Below, piece by piece: positions 9,945 to 21,679 of a stretch of DNA of 64,000 nt. The stretch covers positions 682,001 through 746,000 of the forward strand of contig JAJXRY010000002.1 of NCBI GenBank assembly GCA_021628825.1, read 5' to 3'. The DNA comes from Lachnospiraceae bacterium (GTDB lineage Bacteria > Bacillota > Clostridia > Lachnospirales > Lachnospiraceae). Each line of letters begins with the position of its first letter. Position 1 is the first letter of the stretch. A program made the translations under genes and the position numbers. The notes beneath the pieces were generated by a model that saw only the letters and a list, made by a program, of their open reading frames with translations, ran no database searches and was not told the origin of the DNA.

Positions 9945-11066
9945 ATGGAAAAAGCGAAAAAAATCGTATTTCATTTAAACTGTCTGGAACATGGCGGAGC
10001 CGAGCGGGTGGTATCGAATCTGGCCAATCAGTTCGGACAGGAAGGATATGAGGTAATCGTAGCGACCGAGTGGCAGGGAAAAAGATGAATTTACTTTAAA
10101 TCCTCCCGTACGTCGTGAAGTTGTAGGCTTAAAGCCGGAGGATGAGAAAAAATCCAGAGTCACTAAATTCCTGCTCCGAATCAGATATTTAAGAAAATTC
10201 CTGAAGAAAGAAAAGCCGGATATGGTGATTGCGTTCATGCAAAGAGCCAATTACAGGGCATTGACTGCTACATGGGGAACGAATATCCCGGTCATCGTAT
10301 GCTGCCGGAATAATCCTGCAGTATATTATAATGCAAAATCTGATAAAATTCAGATTCGACTGTTATTTCCGAGAGCAGCAGGAGCAGTTTTTTTCAGACT
10401 TATCAGCAGAGGGACTTCTTTAAGCCGTATTTACAGGACAATTCCTGTGTGATTTTAAATGCTTTAAATGACAAATATGCGAATGTTCCCAAACCTGAAA
10501 CCCGCAGAAAAGCGGTTGTACAGTCGGGGCGTCTCGTTGCATTCAAGAACCAGGCAATGCTGATTGATGCCTTTGTGAAGGTTCACGAGAAACATCCGGA
10601 TTATATTCTCCAGTTTTTCGGTGGGGACTCCGGCGATGGAACCAAAGAAAAGCTCATAAAGAAAATTGATGACTATGGAGCCAAAGATTATATTTTCCTT
10701 ATGGGAGATTCCGACCAGTTGGAGAAGGATCTGGCAGATGCCTCTGTCGGTGCCTTTTCTTCGGATTGGGAGGGAATGCCGAATGCGTTGATCGAAGCAA
10801 TGGCAATCGGACTTCCAATTGTGGCTACCGATTGTCCGTGTGGAGGACCGGCAGCACTTATGACGAATGAAGTGAATGGGTTGTTGATTCCGGTGAGAGA
10901 TACAAAAGCCATGGAAAACAGCATCAATCGACTGATTGAGGATCGTGCGCTGGCAGAACGCTTTGGCGCGCAGGCTCACAAGATTGTCGAGCGTGTGAAT
11001 GTTCAGTCTGTTTATGAGCAGTGGCGTGATTTCATTGAAGATCGTATTCAGGCTTGGAATCATTAA
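9945..11066 (+). CDS. GT4 glycosyltransferase (two frameshifts)
   Basis: The ATG at 9945 is preceded by GGAGAA and fits the start of a GT4 protein (H-L-N-C-L-E-H-G-G-A-E-R-V). The C-terminal half is intact and has E-G-M-P-N-A-L-I-E followed by D-C-P-C-G-G-P, a form seen in GalNAc/GlcNAc-type GT4 enzymes. Frame breaks are at an A5 near 10081 and the T7 run at 10388-10394, where T5 restores A-V-F-Q-T-Y. It is related to the gene at 13001, with the same C-P-C-G-G-P motif, and the two could add similar sugars. Confidence 0.85.
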
Positions 11067-11109
11067 AAATGAATTGATATATTAACGGTTTGTAATAAGG
11101 AGCATTGGC

Positions 11110-12995
11110 ATGTGTGGAATATGCGGCTTTATTTCAAAACAGAATATTACAAGGGATGAGCTTCATGCGATGAACGAGACCATGTTTCATCGAGGCCCGG
11201 ATGATGGCGGTGTGGAGATTTATCCGATGAAGCAGGGATATTCCATTGGACTTGCACAGCGCCGCCTTGCCATTCTGGATTTATCTTCACTGGGGCATCA
11301 GCCGATGCATTCAGCAGATGGCAGAGTGAGCGTTGTTTATAATGGAGAAATCTATAACTTCCGGCAGATTCGTGAGGAATTGAAGGGATATCCTTTTGTT
11401 TCGGATTGTGATACGGAAGTGATTATTGCCGCTTATCTTAAGTGGGGGATTTCCTGTGTGGATCATTTTAATGGAATGTTTGCAATCTGTCTGTATGATC
11501 GGGAAGGAGATACGGTATATCTGATTCGTGACCGTATTGGCAAGAAGCCCCTGTATTATGAGATCGAAGACAGCAATCTGTATTTTGGATCAGAACTAAA
11601 GCCGTTAATGAAACGTCCCGGATTTCAGGAAGAGATCCGTACCGACGTATTGCCACGGTTCCTTTATCAGCAATATATTGCAGAACCGGATACTATTTTT
11701 TTGAAAATGTATATAAATTATGTCCGGGAGAAATCCTGTCCTTTTTGCTATGGAGAGGTGAAAACCTGGAAATACTGGGATATTAAGAAGGTTTACCATG
11801 AAATGCAGAAGCAGCCCGTAAAGGACTATGCAGAAGCAAAGGAGACCTTGAAGAAGCTTTTAAAGGAATCGGTAAAGAAAAGAATGATTGCCGATGTACC
11901 TCTCGGGGCCTTCTTAAGCGGAGGCTATGACTCCTCCTTAATGACAGCCATTGCACAGGAAATTTCGGATACACCGGTAAAGACCTTTACGATAGGCTTT
12001 CCGGTAGAGCGCTATAATGAGGCAGAATATGCCAAAGAGATAGCTGAATTCTTGGGAACGGATCATACAGAGCTGTATATTGACGAAAATCAGATGTTTG
12101 AGCTTGTCAGCAGTATTCCGACATATTATGATGAACCATTTGCGGATTCCTCCCAGATTGCGACCATGCTGGTATCAGAGCTTGCGAGAAAGCGGGTAAC
12201 GGTTGCTCTTTCCGGTGATGGGGGCGATGAATTCTTTTGTGGTTATAATGTTTATGACAAGGTTCATCAGGCACAGCAGCTGGATTGGCTGGGAGAAATG
12301 ACGCATGGTATTTGCAATATCCCGGGAATCCGGTCCATGAAACTGGAAGAAAAGCTTCCGTTTTCCGTGCGTGCGATTGCAGGTAACCGCCCTAAGGAGA
12401 CGAAAACACAGTTTGCTTATAATAAATATGCGCCTGTTGCCCGTAAAATGGTTCCGGGCGAACAATTATCCTGCTATTATCCGGTAGAAAGCACTTATGA
12501 AGTAAAGGACTGGCAGATCCGCCGGATGCTGCTTGATATGGATACGTATCTGCCGGGAGATATTCTTTGTAAAGTAGATCGTGCCTCGATGAAATATTCT
12601 CTGGAGGCAAGGTGTCCCATTCTGGATAAAGACGTTATGGAGTATTCCTTCCGGATTCCCCATGAGATGAAATATCAGCAGGGAGTTAAGAAGAAAATTC
12701 TGAAAGATATTGCATATGATTATCTGCCAAAGGAATTGTTGGAGCGTCCGAAGACAGGATTTGCCGTACCAATGGATCAGTGGCTGCATGGCTCATTAAA
12801 AAGAACAGCTGTTATCCTATTCGGATAAAGAGTTTCTTAAAAAAACAGGGAATCTTTGACCCAGAATATACTTCAATGAGGGTTATGCAGTATCTTGGCA
12901 CACAGGATGCCGGCCCGTCTACCGGCGCGAATTATTCCAAGCTGATGTGGGCGTTCTTTGTGTTCCAACAGTGGTTTGAGACCTATAGGAGATAG
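11110..12995 (+). CDS. asnB: Glutamine-dependent amidotransferase, AsnB family (first copy)
   Basis: The protein begins M-C-G-I-C-G-F, so Cys2 can serve as the N-terminal nucleophile that releases ammonia from glutamine. The synthetase domain holds the ATP-pyrophosphatase loop S-G-G-Y-D-S-S near residue 275 and S-G-D-G-G-D-E further on. In polysaccharide loci such enzymes amidate uronic acids; with UDP-GalNAc uronate made by TviB/TviC here, GalNAcA amide is the likely product. That assignment is inference. Frame problems are at T7 11696-11702, near 11740 (a compensating shift that garbles about 12 residues) and A5 12799-12803. The corrected protein is about 627 residues. Confidence 0.85.
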
Positions 12996-13000
12996 ATAAG

Positions 13001-14096
13001 ATGCATATTGCTTGTATGATCAGCTCTCTGATTAAGGGTGGTTCGGAGCGTGTGATGTGTAACCTTGCCGATTATTTCGTACAGCAGGGGCATCAGGTCA
13101 CTCTCGTTACCCAGTACCGGAGGGAGGATGAATATCCCTTAAATCCGAAGGTAAAAAGAATATTGTCGCAGATTACACCGGAGGAAATGGGAAGCAGCCG
13201 GATTTCAAACTTTATCCGCCGTTTTCAGAAGCTAAGAAATATCTGGAAAACGGAGAAGCCGGATGCCATTCTGGTATTTATCGGAAAGAATAATTTCATG
13301 GCACTTTTTAACGGCATGGGGCCTGCATATTCCGGTTGTGGTATCGGTACGGGCTGATCCGAATCAGGAGTATCCGAATGGGTGGATGCGTTTTATGGCT
13401 CGTCACCTGTTTAAGAAAGCAGTCGGAGTGGTTCTTCAGACCCGAGAGTGTATGAAGTTCTTCCCGAAGGCCGTGCAGCGGAAATCTGTGATTCTCCATA
13501 ATCCTGTAAATGAGGTATTCTTTGAAAATCCTTATGAAGGGGATCGGGAACACACGATAGTCACAGTAGGAAGAATCGATGAGAACAAGAATCAGGCGCT
13601 TCTCTTACGGGCTTTTGCACAGATTGCAGAAAACTATCCGGATTACCGGATCATTCTTTATGGAAAAGGAGATCAGGAGGAGAACTTGAAGCGGCTTGCA
13701 AGGGATTTAGAGATTGCAGATCACGTTACTTTTGCCGGAAACGTATCTGATGTGGCAAAGCAAATTAAAAAAGCAGGTGTTTTTGTGTTGACGTCCAATA
13801 CGGAAGGAATGCCGAATGCATTGATTGAAGCTATGGTATTGGGACTTCCGGTCATTGCAACAGATTGTCCCTGTGGTGGTCCGAGAGACCTGATTGACCA
13901 TGGCAGGAATGGATTGCTGACCCCGGTCAGAGATGTGAATAAAATGAAAGAAAACCTGCAATTCGTGTTAAATGACTCGCAAAATGCATATCAAATGGGA
14001 CAGAACGCGAGAAAAACAACAGATATTTATCGTGAGAAAATTGTTTACCGGGAATGGATGGATTATCTGATGAGTGTGACAAGGAAAAACAAATAA
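13001..14096 (+). CDS. GT4 glycosyltransferase (one frameshift)
   Basis: It starts five bases after the first AsnB stop with M-H-I-A-C-M-I-S-S-L-I-K-G-G-S-E and has E-G-M-P-N-A-L-I-E and D-C-P-C-G-G-P in the C-terminal domain. An extra T near 13308 splits it; trimming joins A-L-F-T-A-W-G-L. The product of about 365 residues is a cytoplasmic GT-B transferase. It lies between the two amidotransferase genes, so it may act on the amidated uronic acid or its neighbour in the repeat unit. Confidence 0.87.
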
Positions 14097-14162
14097 TCCA
14101 GTAATGCTCAACAACTGGAAGCAGCTTATAAATGATCTCAAGACGAAAAACGGAGAAAAAAT

Positions 14163-16046
14163 ATGTGTGGAATCGCTGGATTCTGTAATTTTCACGGATC
14201 CGTGAAAATGCAGGAAGAAAATTTGGAAAAAATGAAACAACGAATGCTTCACCGTGGTCCGGATGCCGGGGGAAGCTATGTCTCAGAGGATGGTAAGGTA
14301 GCATTGGGACACAGGAGACTGTCCATTGTGGATCTTTCTGAAGCCGGCCTTCAACCCATGAAATCCCATAGCGGTCGTTATGTTATGGCGTATAATGGGG
14401 AAATATATAACTATAAGAAGCTTTCCCAAAAGCTTCTGGAAGAAAAGAAAGTGGACCGGTTCCGGGGAACCTCCGATTCCGAAGTGATTCTGGAGGCGTT
14501 TGAAGCCTATGGCGTGGAAGAGACGATTGCACAATGTAAGGGAATGTTTGCGATCGCTCTTTATGATACGAAGGAGCAGAAGCTATATCTATTGCGTGAC
14601 CGTATCGGGGAAAAGCCCTTGTATTATGGCTTTATGGGCGATACCTTTGTGTTTGCTTCTGATGTGGCCTGCATTGCGGCCCTGGATGGATTTCAGAATC
14701 CTATTCAGAAAGATGTACTGGGCATTTACTTTATTCATGGATATATTCCGGCACCCTATTCCATTTATGAGAATATCTATAAATTAGAACCGGGATGCAT
14801 ATTGGAAATTAAATCACCGTTTAACAAATACAGCATCTCAACCTACTGGTCCATCAAAGAGGTAGCACAACATGGACAGGAGCATCTGTTCAAGGGAGCG
14901 TATGAAGAGGCGGTGGATGAACTGGAACGCCTGTTAAAGGCATCCATTCAGGACCAGATGATGGCGGATGTACCGGTTGGAGCCTTTTTATCTGCTGGAA
15001 TTGACAGCAGTACGGTAGTTGCCCTGATGCAGTCCCTGCATCCGGATAAGGTTAAGACCTTTACCATCGGCATGGAGGATGAAAAGTACAACGAAGCTGT
15101 CTATGCGAAGGAGATTGCCGCCCATCTGGGAACGGAGCATACCGAACTCTACATTACGAAGGAGGATGCCAAGGGCGTTATCCCGAAGCTTCCCTTTATT
15201 TTTGGAGAGCCGTTTGCAGATTCTTCCCAGATTCCGACTTATCTCGTAAGTAAGATGACGAGAGAGCATGTGACGGTATCTCTTAGTGGAGATGGTGGGG
15301 ATGAATTATTCTGCGGATACAATTCCTATGCGTCAGTGGACCGGATCTGGGGCAAAATGAAGAGTGTGCCATATGGAATCCGGAAACTGGCAAGTGAACT
15401 GGTACTGCATAGTCCTCTTGCCAATAAGGAGATTTACCGGGTTAAAGGAACACTCCTTGGGGCCAAGGGTCCATCCGATCTTTACCGGTTATCCATGGAA
15501 AGGGAACCACTAATTAAGGATATTACGTTATCTAAGAAAGAAATTCCATATAAATACACCGAGTATGATCCCGGATTTTTAAAAGAAACAAACCATAACA
15601 TTATGTTGATGGACATGCTGATGTATCATCCGGACGATATTCTTGTGAAGGTAGACCGGACGGCGATGGCTGTTTCATTGGAAACCCGTGTTCCGATGCT
15701 GGATAAAGATGTGGTAGAATTTGCATGGACGCTTCCGGTTGAGTTTGAACGGCAGAACGGTGTAGGAAAACGGATCTTAAGAGATGTCCTGTACCGCTAT
15801 GTCCCGAAAGAAATGATGGAACGTCCCAAAAAGGGATTTTCCATTCCTGTCCAGAAATGGCTGAAGGAAAAGGAGCTTCGTGAATGGGCAGAAAATCTGA
15901 TTGACCGGAAGACGTTATGCCAACAGGGGATTCTCGATCCGGATGTTGTCTGGAAAATGTGGACAGACTTTATCGAAAAAGATGAATGGAGAATTCAGAT
16001 CTGGTATGTTCTGATGTTCCAGGAATGGATGAGTTATGTACTTTAA
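14163..16046 (+). CDS. asnB: Glutamine-dependent amidotransferase, AsnB family (second copy, intact)
   Basis: This 627-residue frame is complete. Cys2 follows the start methionine (M-C-G-I-A-G-F). The glutaminase domain covers residues about 2-190. The synthetase domain has S-A-G-I-D-S-S in place of the usual S-G-G-x-D-S and S-G-D-G-G-D-E. It is the same length as the corrected first copy but clearly diverged, so the two may amidate different uronic acids. True asparagine synthesis is possible but less likely inside this operon. A 22-base perfect palindrome lies just after the start codon. The stop overlaps the start of the next gene. Confidence 0.88.
   Translation: MCGIAGFCNFHGSVKMQEENLEKMKQRMLHRGPDAGGSYVSEDGKVALGHRRLSIVDLSEAGLQPMKSHSGRYVMAYNGEIYNYKKLSQKLLEEKKVDRFRGTSDSEVILEAFEAYGVEETIAQCKGMFAIALYDTKEQKLYLLRDRIGEKPLYYGFMGDTFVFASDVACIAALDGFQNPIQKDVLGIYFIHGYIPAPYSIYENIYKLEPGCILEIKSPFNKYSISTYWSIKEVAQHGQEHLFKGAYEEAVDELERLLKASIQDQMMADVPVGAFLSAGIDSSTVVALMQSLHPDKVKTFTIGMEDEKYNEAVYAKEIAAHLGTEHTELYITKEDAKGVIPKLPFIFGEPFADSSQIPTYLVSKMTREHVTVSLSGDGGDELFCGYNSYASVDRIWGKMKSVPYGIRKLASELVLHSPLANKEIYRVKGTLLGAKGPSDLYRLSMEREPLIKDITLSKKEIPYKYTEYDPGFLKETNHNIMLMDMLMYHPDDILVKVDRTAMAVSLETRVPMLDKDVVEFAWTLPVEFERQNGVGKRILRDVLYRYVPKEMMERPKKGFSIPVQKWLKEKELREWAENLIDRKTLCQQGILDPDVVWKMWTDFIEKDEWRIQIWYVLMFQEWMSYVL
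14188..14209. other. 22-base perfect palindrome inside the second asnB
   Basis: The sequence from 14188 to 14209, centred on CGGATCCG, equals its own reverse complement over 22 bases. It falls at codons 9-16 of the gene, where an mRNA hairpin could affect early elongation or reinitiation, or where a dimeric regulator could bind. The residues it encodes include F-H-G-S-V-K, so it may be chance plus codon choice. Confidence 0.6.
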
Positions 16047-17498
16047 TTCCTATGTATTTATCCTGTTCTTTCTTCCTCTTTCTGTGATCGGATATTTCCT
16101 GTTGCAGAAAAGAGGATACCGAAAGGCGGCAGCTGTTTATATCATTGGAATGACACTGTGGTTCTGTGGATATGGAAGTCCATGGAATGCAGTGATTTTT
16201 GTGTTACTTATTTTTATGAACTATGGATTCGTTATCCTGATCAGACAAAAAGAGAACAGTTCGGATGCAGCAGACGATGCCAAAACTTTAGGTGACACGA
16301 AAAATAAAAGTAGACAAAAGAAAATCGGACTCGCTGCAGGAATTCTACTGGATGTTGCAGTTCTGGTCTTTTAAGTTCTTCGGTAAGCTTCCCCTTGGAA
16401 TCAGTTTTTATACTTTTTCAGTTAATTGCGTATCTTGTGGATACTTATCGGGAAAAATGTGAAGACCAGACTTTTTTTGAGTATCTGCAGTTTATGTGCT
16501 TCTTTCCACGGTTCCTGCAGGGACCTATTGTGCTGCAGGAGGATTTTATTCCACAGCTCCGGGAAGAAAACAGGAGCGTTCCTTCTTATGATCATTTAGG
16601 AAGAGGACTATATAGCTTTGCCCTCGGACTTGGAAAGAAGGTTTTGCTTGCAGATTCCCTGGCGAAAATTGTCAGTCAGGGATATGCGGATGTAACAGCC
16701 TTAAATTCAATAGAAGCGTTGCTTGTTATGGTCTGCTATTCACTGCAGCTTTACTTTGATTTCAGCGGTTATTGTGATATGGCATCCGGGATTGCCCTGA
16801 TGTTTAACCTGAATCTTCCGGTGAACTTTCATTCGCCATACAAAGCAGCTTCCATTTCGGAATTCTGGGACCGATGGCATATGACATTGACCAGATTCTT
16901 TACGCGGTATGTGTATATTCCGTTGGGAGGAAGCCGGAAGGGAATGGCAAGAACCCTGCTTAATATTATGATTGTTTTCCTGTTAAGTGGTTTCTGGCAT
17001 GGAACGAACTGGACCTTTCTTGTCTGGGGAGCGCTCCATGGTTTGTGCATGGTCTTTGAACGGGTCACCGGATGTGAGAAGTGGAAGCTTCCCCATGCGT
17101 TGAAAGTAGCATGGACCTTTGTGCTTACGACCTTTGCGTGGAGTATTTTTCCGGGCAGAGTCCCTGACACAGGCAGGACAGCTTTGGAACCGCCTTTTTC
17201 ACCGGTGGAATCGGTAAGATAAGCGAACATATAACAAGTGTTTTTCAATGATGCGGTGGAAATCCGGTTTCTCGTAAGAACGAAGCTTTCCCCTTTTCTT
17301 TCGGAACATCCGGGAGTGCCGGCCGTAGTGATGACCGTGATACTTCTGGCAGCCTGCTTCTTTATGAAAAATACTGCACAGAAGACAGAGCAGATGAAGT
17401 GGAATGCATGGAAAAATGCTTGTGACAGCAGGTTTATTGTTCTGGAGCGTGATGTCCCTTGCAGATATTACACAGTTTTTTTGTATGTGAATTTCTAA
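16036..17498 (+). CDS. MBOAT O-acyltransferase, AlgI/DltB-like (several frameshifts)
   Basis: The ATG overlaps the last 11 bases of the amidotransferase. The N-terminal M-Y-F-N-S-Y-V-F-I-L-F-F-L-P-L and the later S-G-F-W-H-G-T-N-W-T-F block with its conserved histidine identify a membrane-bound O-acyltransferase that passes acyl groups across the membrane for polysaccharide O-acylation. About ten membrane segments are visible. Breaks lie near 16371 (T4), 17150 (T5), 17200 (T5), 17243 (T5), 17415 (A5) and T7 17476-17482. The stretch between the N-terminal part and L-P-L-G-I-S-F-Y is shorter than usual, so a few residues may be missing. The SGNH protein downstream is its likely partner. Confidence 0.85.
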
Positions 17499-17608
17499 AA
17501 AAACCGGCCACTGATTGCAATACAAATATTAAATTATAATTTAATTAAAGAGATAAACTTGAAAAGTAAGAATAAAAATTGGTAAATCCGGGAAAGGAGG
17601 ACAGCAGA

Positions 17609-18746
17609 GTGAAAACGGCTGAATCATCAGATGATCATACAAAAAAATCACAGGGGCAGAGAATAATTACAAGGCTAAACGCTGGTTTTACGGTACACTG
17701 GCATGGCTGGCAGTTTTACTCATTGGCATTGCTGTCATCGTGATTATTGTGGATCCTTACTTTCATTACCATAAGCCACTGTCCTTTTTGTCTTACCGGA
17801 TTTATGAGGAACGTTACGTCAATGACGGAATTTCGCGGCATTTTACCTATGATGCGGTGATCACCGGAACCTCCATGTCCCAGAACTTTAAGACAAGTGA
17901 ACTTGACGAATTATTCGGTACGCAATCCGTGAAGGAACCCTTTTCCGGTGCGGGATTTAAAGAATTGAGTGAGAGTCTGGACCGGACGCTGCAGTATGGG
18001 CAGGAGATTAAAATGGTGGTGATGCCGCTGGATTACAATGCTCTTCTTCAGGATGCGGACTGGGAGAAATATGAGGAATACCCGACCTATCTGTATGACA
18101 ACAATATATTTAATGACACGCGTTATGTATGGAACAAAGCGATTTTCTATCATGGAGCTGTGGCAGATCTGCTGAGAACCATAAGTGGAGAACCGACGAC
18201 TACCATGGATGAGTATTCTGCCTGGGTACGGGAGACAGGCCTTAAACATATCATGTACTCTTATGCCAGAGAAGACCAGCATCCGGTAGAGGATCCTTCC
18301 TTTAATGAGGAAGACCGCAGAATGGTAGAAGAAAATATCTCCAGGAATATTGTTGATTTGGTGAACCGTTATCCGGATACGGAGTTTTATTTCTTTTATA
18401 CGCCATATAGCATTTGTCATTTTGATGGATTGCATATACAGAACACTTTGACAAAAACAGTTTGAAGCAGAAAAAAAGTATCCACAGAACTTTTTGTTGC
18501 AATGCCCGAATGTAAAGTTATATAATTTCTTTTGACCAGACGCAGGTGATCTGCAATCTGGATTATTACAATGATACTCTGCATTATTCTGCTGAAGTAA
18601 ATTCCCTGATTCTCAACTGGATGAAGGAAGGAACGGGACTCATTACGAAAGACAATTATGAACAGAAGCTTTCGGAGGAAGCAGATTATTTTAACCATTA
18701 TGATTATGACAGCATTTATGCAGCACTGAGCGAGGTGACGCCATGA
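17609..18746 (+). CDS. Membrane-anchored SGNH/DltD-like acyltransferase partner (frameshifts)
   Basis: AAAGGAGG at 17593-17600 sets the GTG start at 17609. One N-terminal membrane anchor (G-T-L-A-W-L-A-V-L-L-I-G) is followed by an external domain with G-T-S-M-S (nucleophile block) and, near the end, L-H-Y-S, whose histidine matches the catalytic His of SGNH/DltD-type proteins. Together with the MBOAT gene just upstream it forms the usual two-part acyl-transfer system. Breaks are at the A7 near 17640 and in 18440-18530, where A7 and T-run corrections join the two halves into Q-C-P-N-V-K-L-Y-N-F-F. The stop overlaps the next start (ATGA). Confidence 0.8.
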
Positions 18747-19700
18747 TAATCATTCGTATGTCCGGGGGTCTGGAACGGCAGATGTTCCAGTATGCTTTAT
18801 ATTTAAAGCTTACCGCAATGGGGCGTGAAGTAAAATTTGATGATATTAATGAATATCGTGATGAAAAGGCAAAACCGATCATGCTTTCGGTATTTGGACT
18901 GACCTATCCGCGGGCCACCTGGGATGAAATTAATGCATTTACCGACGGCTCTACAAAATTATGGGATCGTCTGCGGAGAATCTTTGGCAGACGAAGAATG
19001 AATATTTATCGGGAAAAGGGATATTTCGATCCACAGGTACTTGCCATGGAAGAGGGGTATCTGGATGGGGCCTTTCAGAGTGAAAGATATTTTGAGGATA
19101 TGAAGGAAGAGGTACGGAATGCGTTTCAGTTTCCGGATCTTGCAGAGATGCATCTTCCACAGCCGATTTATGATTCTACGATAGAGCTTCTTGGGCGGAT
19201 CAGAGAGACAAAAGCGGTTGGAATACATATCCGGCGAAGTGATTCAAGACCGAATGAAGAATTGTATGAGAATATCTGTACACCGGATTATTACCGTGCG
19301 GCAGTCAATTATATACAGGAACGATGCCCGGATGCCACTTACTATATTTTCAGTAATGAACCTAAATGGATTAAGGGCTGGATGAAGGATCTGATTAAGA
19401 GTCAGATTACCGAAGAGATGACCAGAGAGCAGATTGTGGCGATCCGGAAGAAATTTGTGATGGTACAGACCAATACAGAATATACCTCATATCTGGATTT
19501 GCTGCTTCTTCAATCCTGTAAGCATAATATTATTTCTAATTCCAGTTTTAGCTGGTGGGGGGCATGGCTGAATGATTTTTGCAGATAAAATTGTCATTGC
19601 ACCGATACCATGGATGAACAATTCCCAGGGAGAGGAAATTTATACCGAAGGAATGGTTCTGATTAACGGAAAGGGTAAAGTGGAACACAGGGTAAAATAA
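18743..19700 (+). CDS. GT11 alpha-1,2-fucosyltransferase-like (first copy, one frameshift)
   Basis: The motif H-I-R-R-S-D matches the HXRRXD donor-binding signature of GT11, and N-S-S-F-S-W-W-G-A-W-L near the C-terminus is equally typical. The N-terminal G-G-L-E-R-Q-M-F-Q-Y replaces the usual G-G-L-G-N-Q. GT11 enzymes move fucose from GDP-fucose to O2 of a galactose-type acceptor. No GDP-fucose synthesis genes are in the window. A T5 near 19577 interrupts the gene; T4 gives N-D-F-A-D-K-I-V and a normal C-terminus. The start overlaps the preceding stop codon. Confidence 0.85.
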
Positions 19701-20622
19701 ATGGATATCATTCGTATGGAAGGTGGATTGGGAAATCAGCTTTTTCAATATGCTTTATACCGGCAGTTACAGTCTATGGGCAGGACGGTAGATAGACGTG
19801 ACAACCGAATATGGAAGAGAACATGACAGGCAACAGATGCTGTGGGTATTTGATGCAGTTTATGAGGAGGCCACGCAGGATGAAATCAACCGCCTGACAG
19901 ATGGCTTTATGGATTTTTCGTCGAGAATCCGCAGAATACTTATCGGGCGCAGGACGAAAAAGTATGCAGAGGCAGACAGCAATTTTGACCCGCAGGTACT
20001 TTTAAAGACGCCGGTATATCTGACGGGATACTTCCAGAGCAATAAGTATTTTAAGAATGTGGAAGAAATACTGCATACGGAACTTAAATTTTCCGACCGG
20101 ATTTACGATGGAATTTCAAAAGCATTGACAGACAAAATCAGGAATTATCAGAAGCGGATCCATGAGGCAGAATCGGTATCACTTCATGTCCGCCGTGGGG
20201 ACTACCTGAATCATCCGGAAATGTATGGCGTGAGCTGCACGACAGAATATTACAGGGCGGGTGTGCACTATATCAGGGAGCGTCACCCGGATGCGAAATT
20301 CTTTGTCTTTACGAATGATCCGGTCTGGACCGAAAAGTGGATTCGGGAGAATTTTCTGGGTGATTTTACCCTGGTACAGGGAACAAATGAAGAAACGGGA
20401 TATCTGGACCTGATGCTGATGAGCCAGTGTAAGCACCAGATCATGGCAAATTCCAGCTTTAGCTGGTGGGGCGCATGGCTTAATCCGAATAAAGACAAGA
20501 TTGTAGTGGCTCCTGAGCCGTGGTTGGGGGACCGGGAGTGCAGGGATATTTATACCGAGGGAATGATCCGGATTAATCCGGAAGGAATAGTCCGGCATAA
20601 AGAAAGGATATCAGAAGAATGA
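19701..20622 (+). CDS. GT11 alpha-1,2-fucosyltransferase-like (second copy, one frameshift)
   Basis: The ATG directly follows the TAA of the first GT11 gene. It has G-G-L-G-N-Q-L-F-Q-Y at the start, H-V-R-R-G-D-Y in the centre and N-S-S-F-S-W-W-G-A-W-L near the end, so it looks functional. An extra base near 19793 breaks the frame; correcting it reads D-D-V-T-T-E-Y. The two adjacent copies probably arose by tandem duplication, with divergence at the first loop. The stop overlaps the GT2 start by four bases. Confidence 0.87.
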
Positions 20623-21647
20623 TGCAGGAAAATATACAGATTTCTGTGATTGTAGCAGCTTACAATATTGAAAAATATCTGGCAAGGTGCCTTGATAGTA
20701 TCTGCAGTCAGACTTACCATAATCTTGAAATTCTCGTTGTGGACGATGGCTCTACAGACAAGACACCACAGATCTGTGATGAATATGCTGCAAGGGATGA
20801 GAGGATCCGGGTAATTCACCAGAACAATATGGGACTATCCGGAGCCAGAAATTCTGCATTGAAAGCGGCTTCGGGAGAGTACATCGGTTATGTGGATGGG
20901 GATGACTATATTGAACCGGACATGTATGAAAATATGCTGGATGCCTGCCTGCAGAATGAGGCACAGCTTGCCATCTGTTCTTACCGGCAGATCGGCAGTG
21001 AAAAAGAGAAGAATTCATTCAGCGGAAAACGGTATCCTTTAACAAGGGAAGAGGCTCTGGAAATCTATATCTGTGATAATAAACCGTATCATATTTATAA
21101 TGCGGTATGGAGTAAATTGTTTCGACAGGATATTGTGAAGGATGCCATGTTTCCGGTCGGGCATAAATCTGAAGATATTCCTTATACCACGAAGGCACTC
21201 ATTAACGCACAAAGATGTGTGTTCTTGGATAGTCCCTATTATAACTATGTGGCAGACCGGGAAGACAGTATTATGAACCAAAACATCCATGAACGCCGGT
21301 TTAACGATGAAATTCCTTTCTGGAAGGAACAGCAGGGATATTTGTATGGAGTGGGAATGAAGGAACTGGCTGATAAAGCATCTTACCAGTTTTATCGCAG
21401 AATGCTTTATTATTTTCTTGATTTTAAAAAGCGGAAAATGGGAGAATCCGCATGGCAGTTGATTCAGATGCTCCGGGAAGATCAGAAGAAAATTAAGGTA
21501 ATCTATAAAAAAACAGTTATGTAGCAATGGGGGATAAGGTGAGAATGCACATTGCACTTCATACACCAGGGACTTTATTATGTTCTGGTACGTGCATATG
21601 ATAAATTTGTGATTCCGTTGCGGCAGCAAAAGAAGGCGGCAGAATGA
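20619..21647 (+). CDS. GT2 family glycosyltransferase (frameshifts near the end)
   Basis: This GT-A enzyme begins I-S-V-I-V-A-A-Y-N and has V-V-D-D-G-S-T-D and D-G-D-D-Y (DXD region), typical of processive or capsule GT2 transferases. The first 290 residues are uninterrupted. An A7 near 21508 and a T3 near 21574 then shift the frame; correction extends the protein to a TGA at 21645-21647, inside the left arm of the terminator hairpin. It is the last gene of the operon that starts at 3722. Confidence 0.85.
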
Positions 21648-21679
21648 TCTGAGGATCATCTGACCGCCTCCGTTTGCTT
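21635..21679 (+). terminator. Intrinsic terminator closing the tviB operon
   Basis: A GC-rich stem joins GGCGG...TGATC (21635-21649) to GATCAT...CCGCC (21654-21668), about 14 pairs with one bulge and a TGAG loop, followed by a T-rich tail. It overlaps the stop codon of the GT2 gene and the -35 box of the next promoter. Confidence 0.8.

Noticed and set aside
14084..14106. Short inverted repeat TCCAGT/ACTGGA after the GT4 gene as a terminator
   Set aside because: The stem is only six bases, there is no U-tract, and the second asnB follows 66 bases after the GT4 stop, consistent with one operon.
17499..17608. Promoter before the first SGNH gene
   Set aside because: A TATAAT box is present near 17535, but no -35 element lies at a suitable distance and the gene is the natural partner of the MBOAT gene just upstream.
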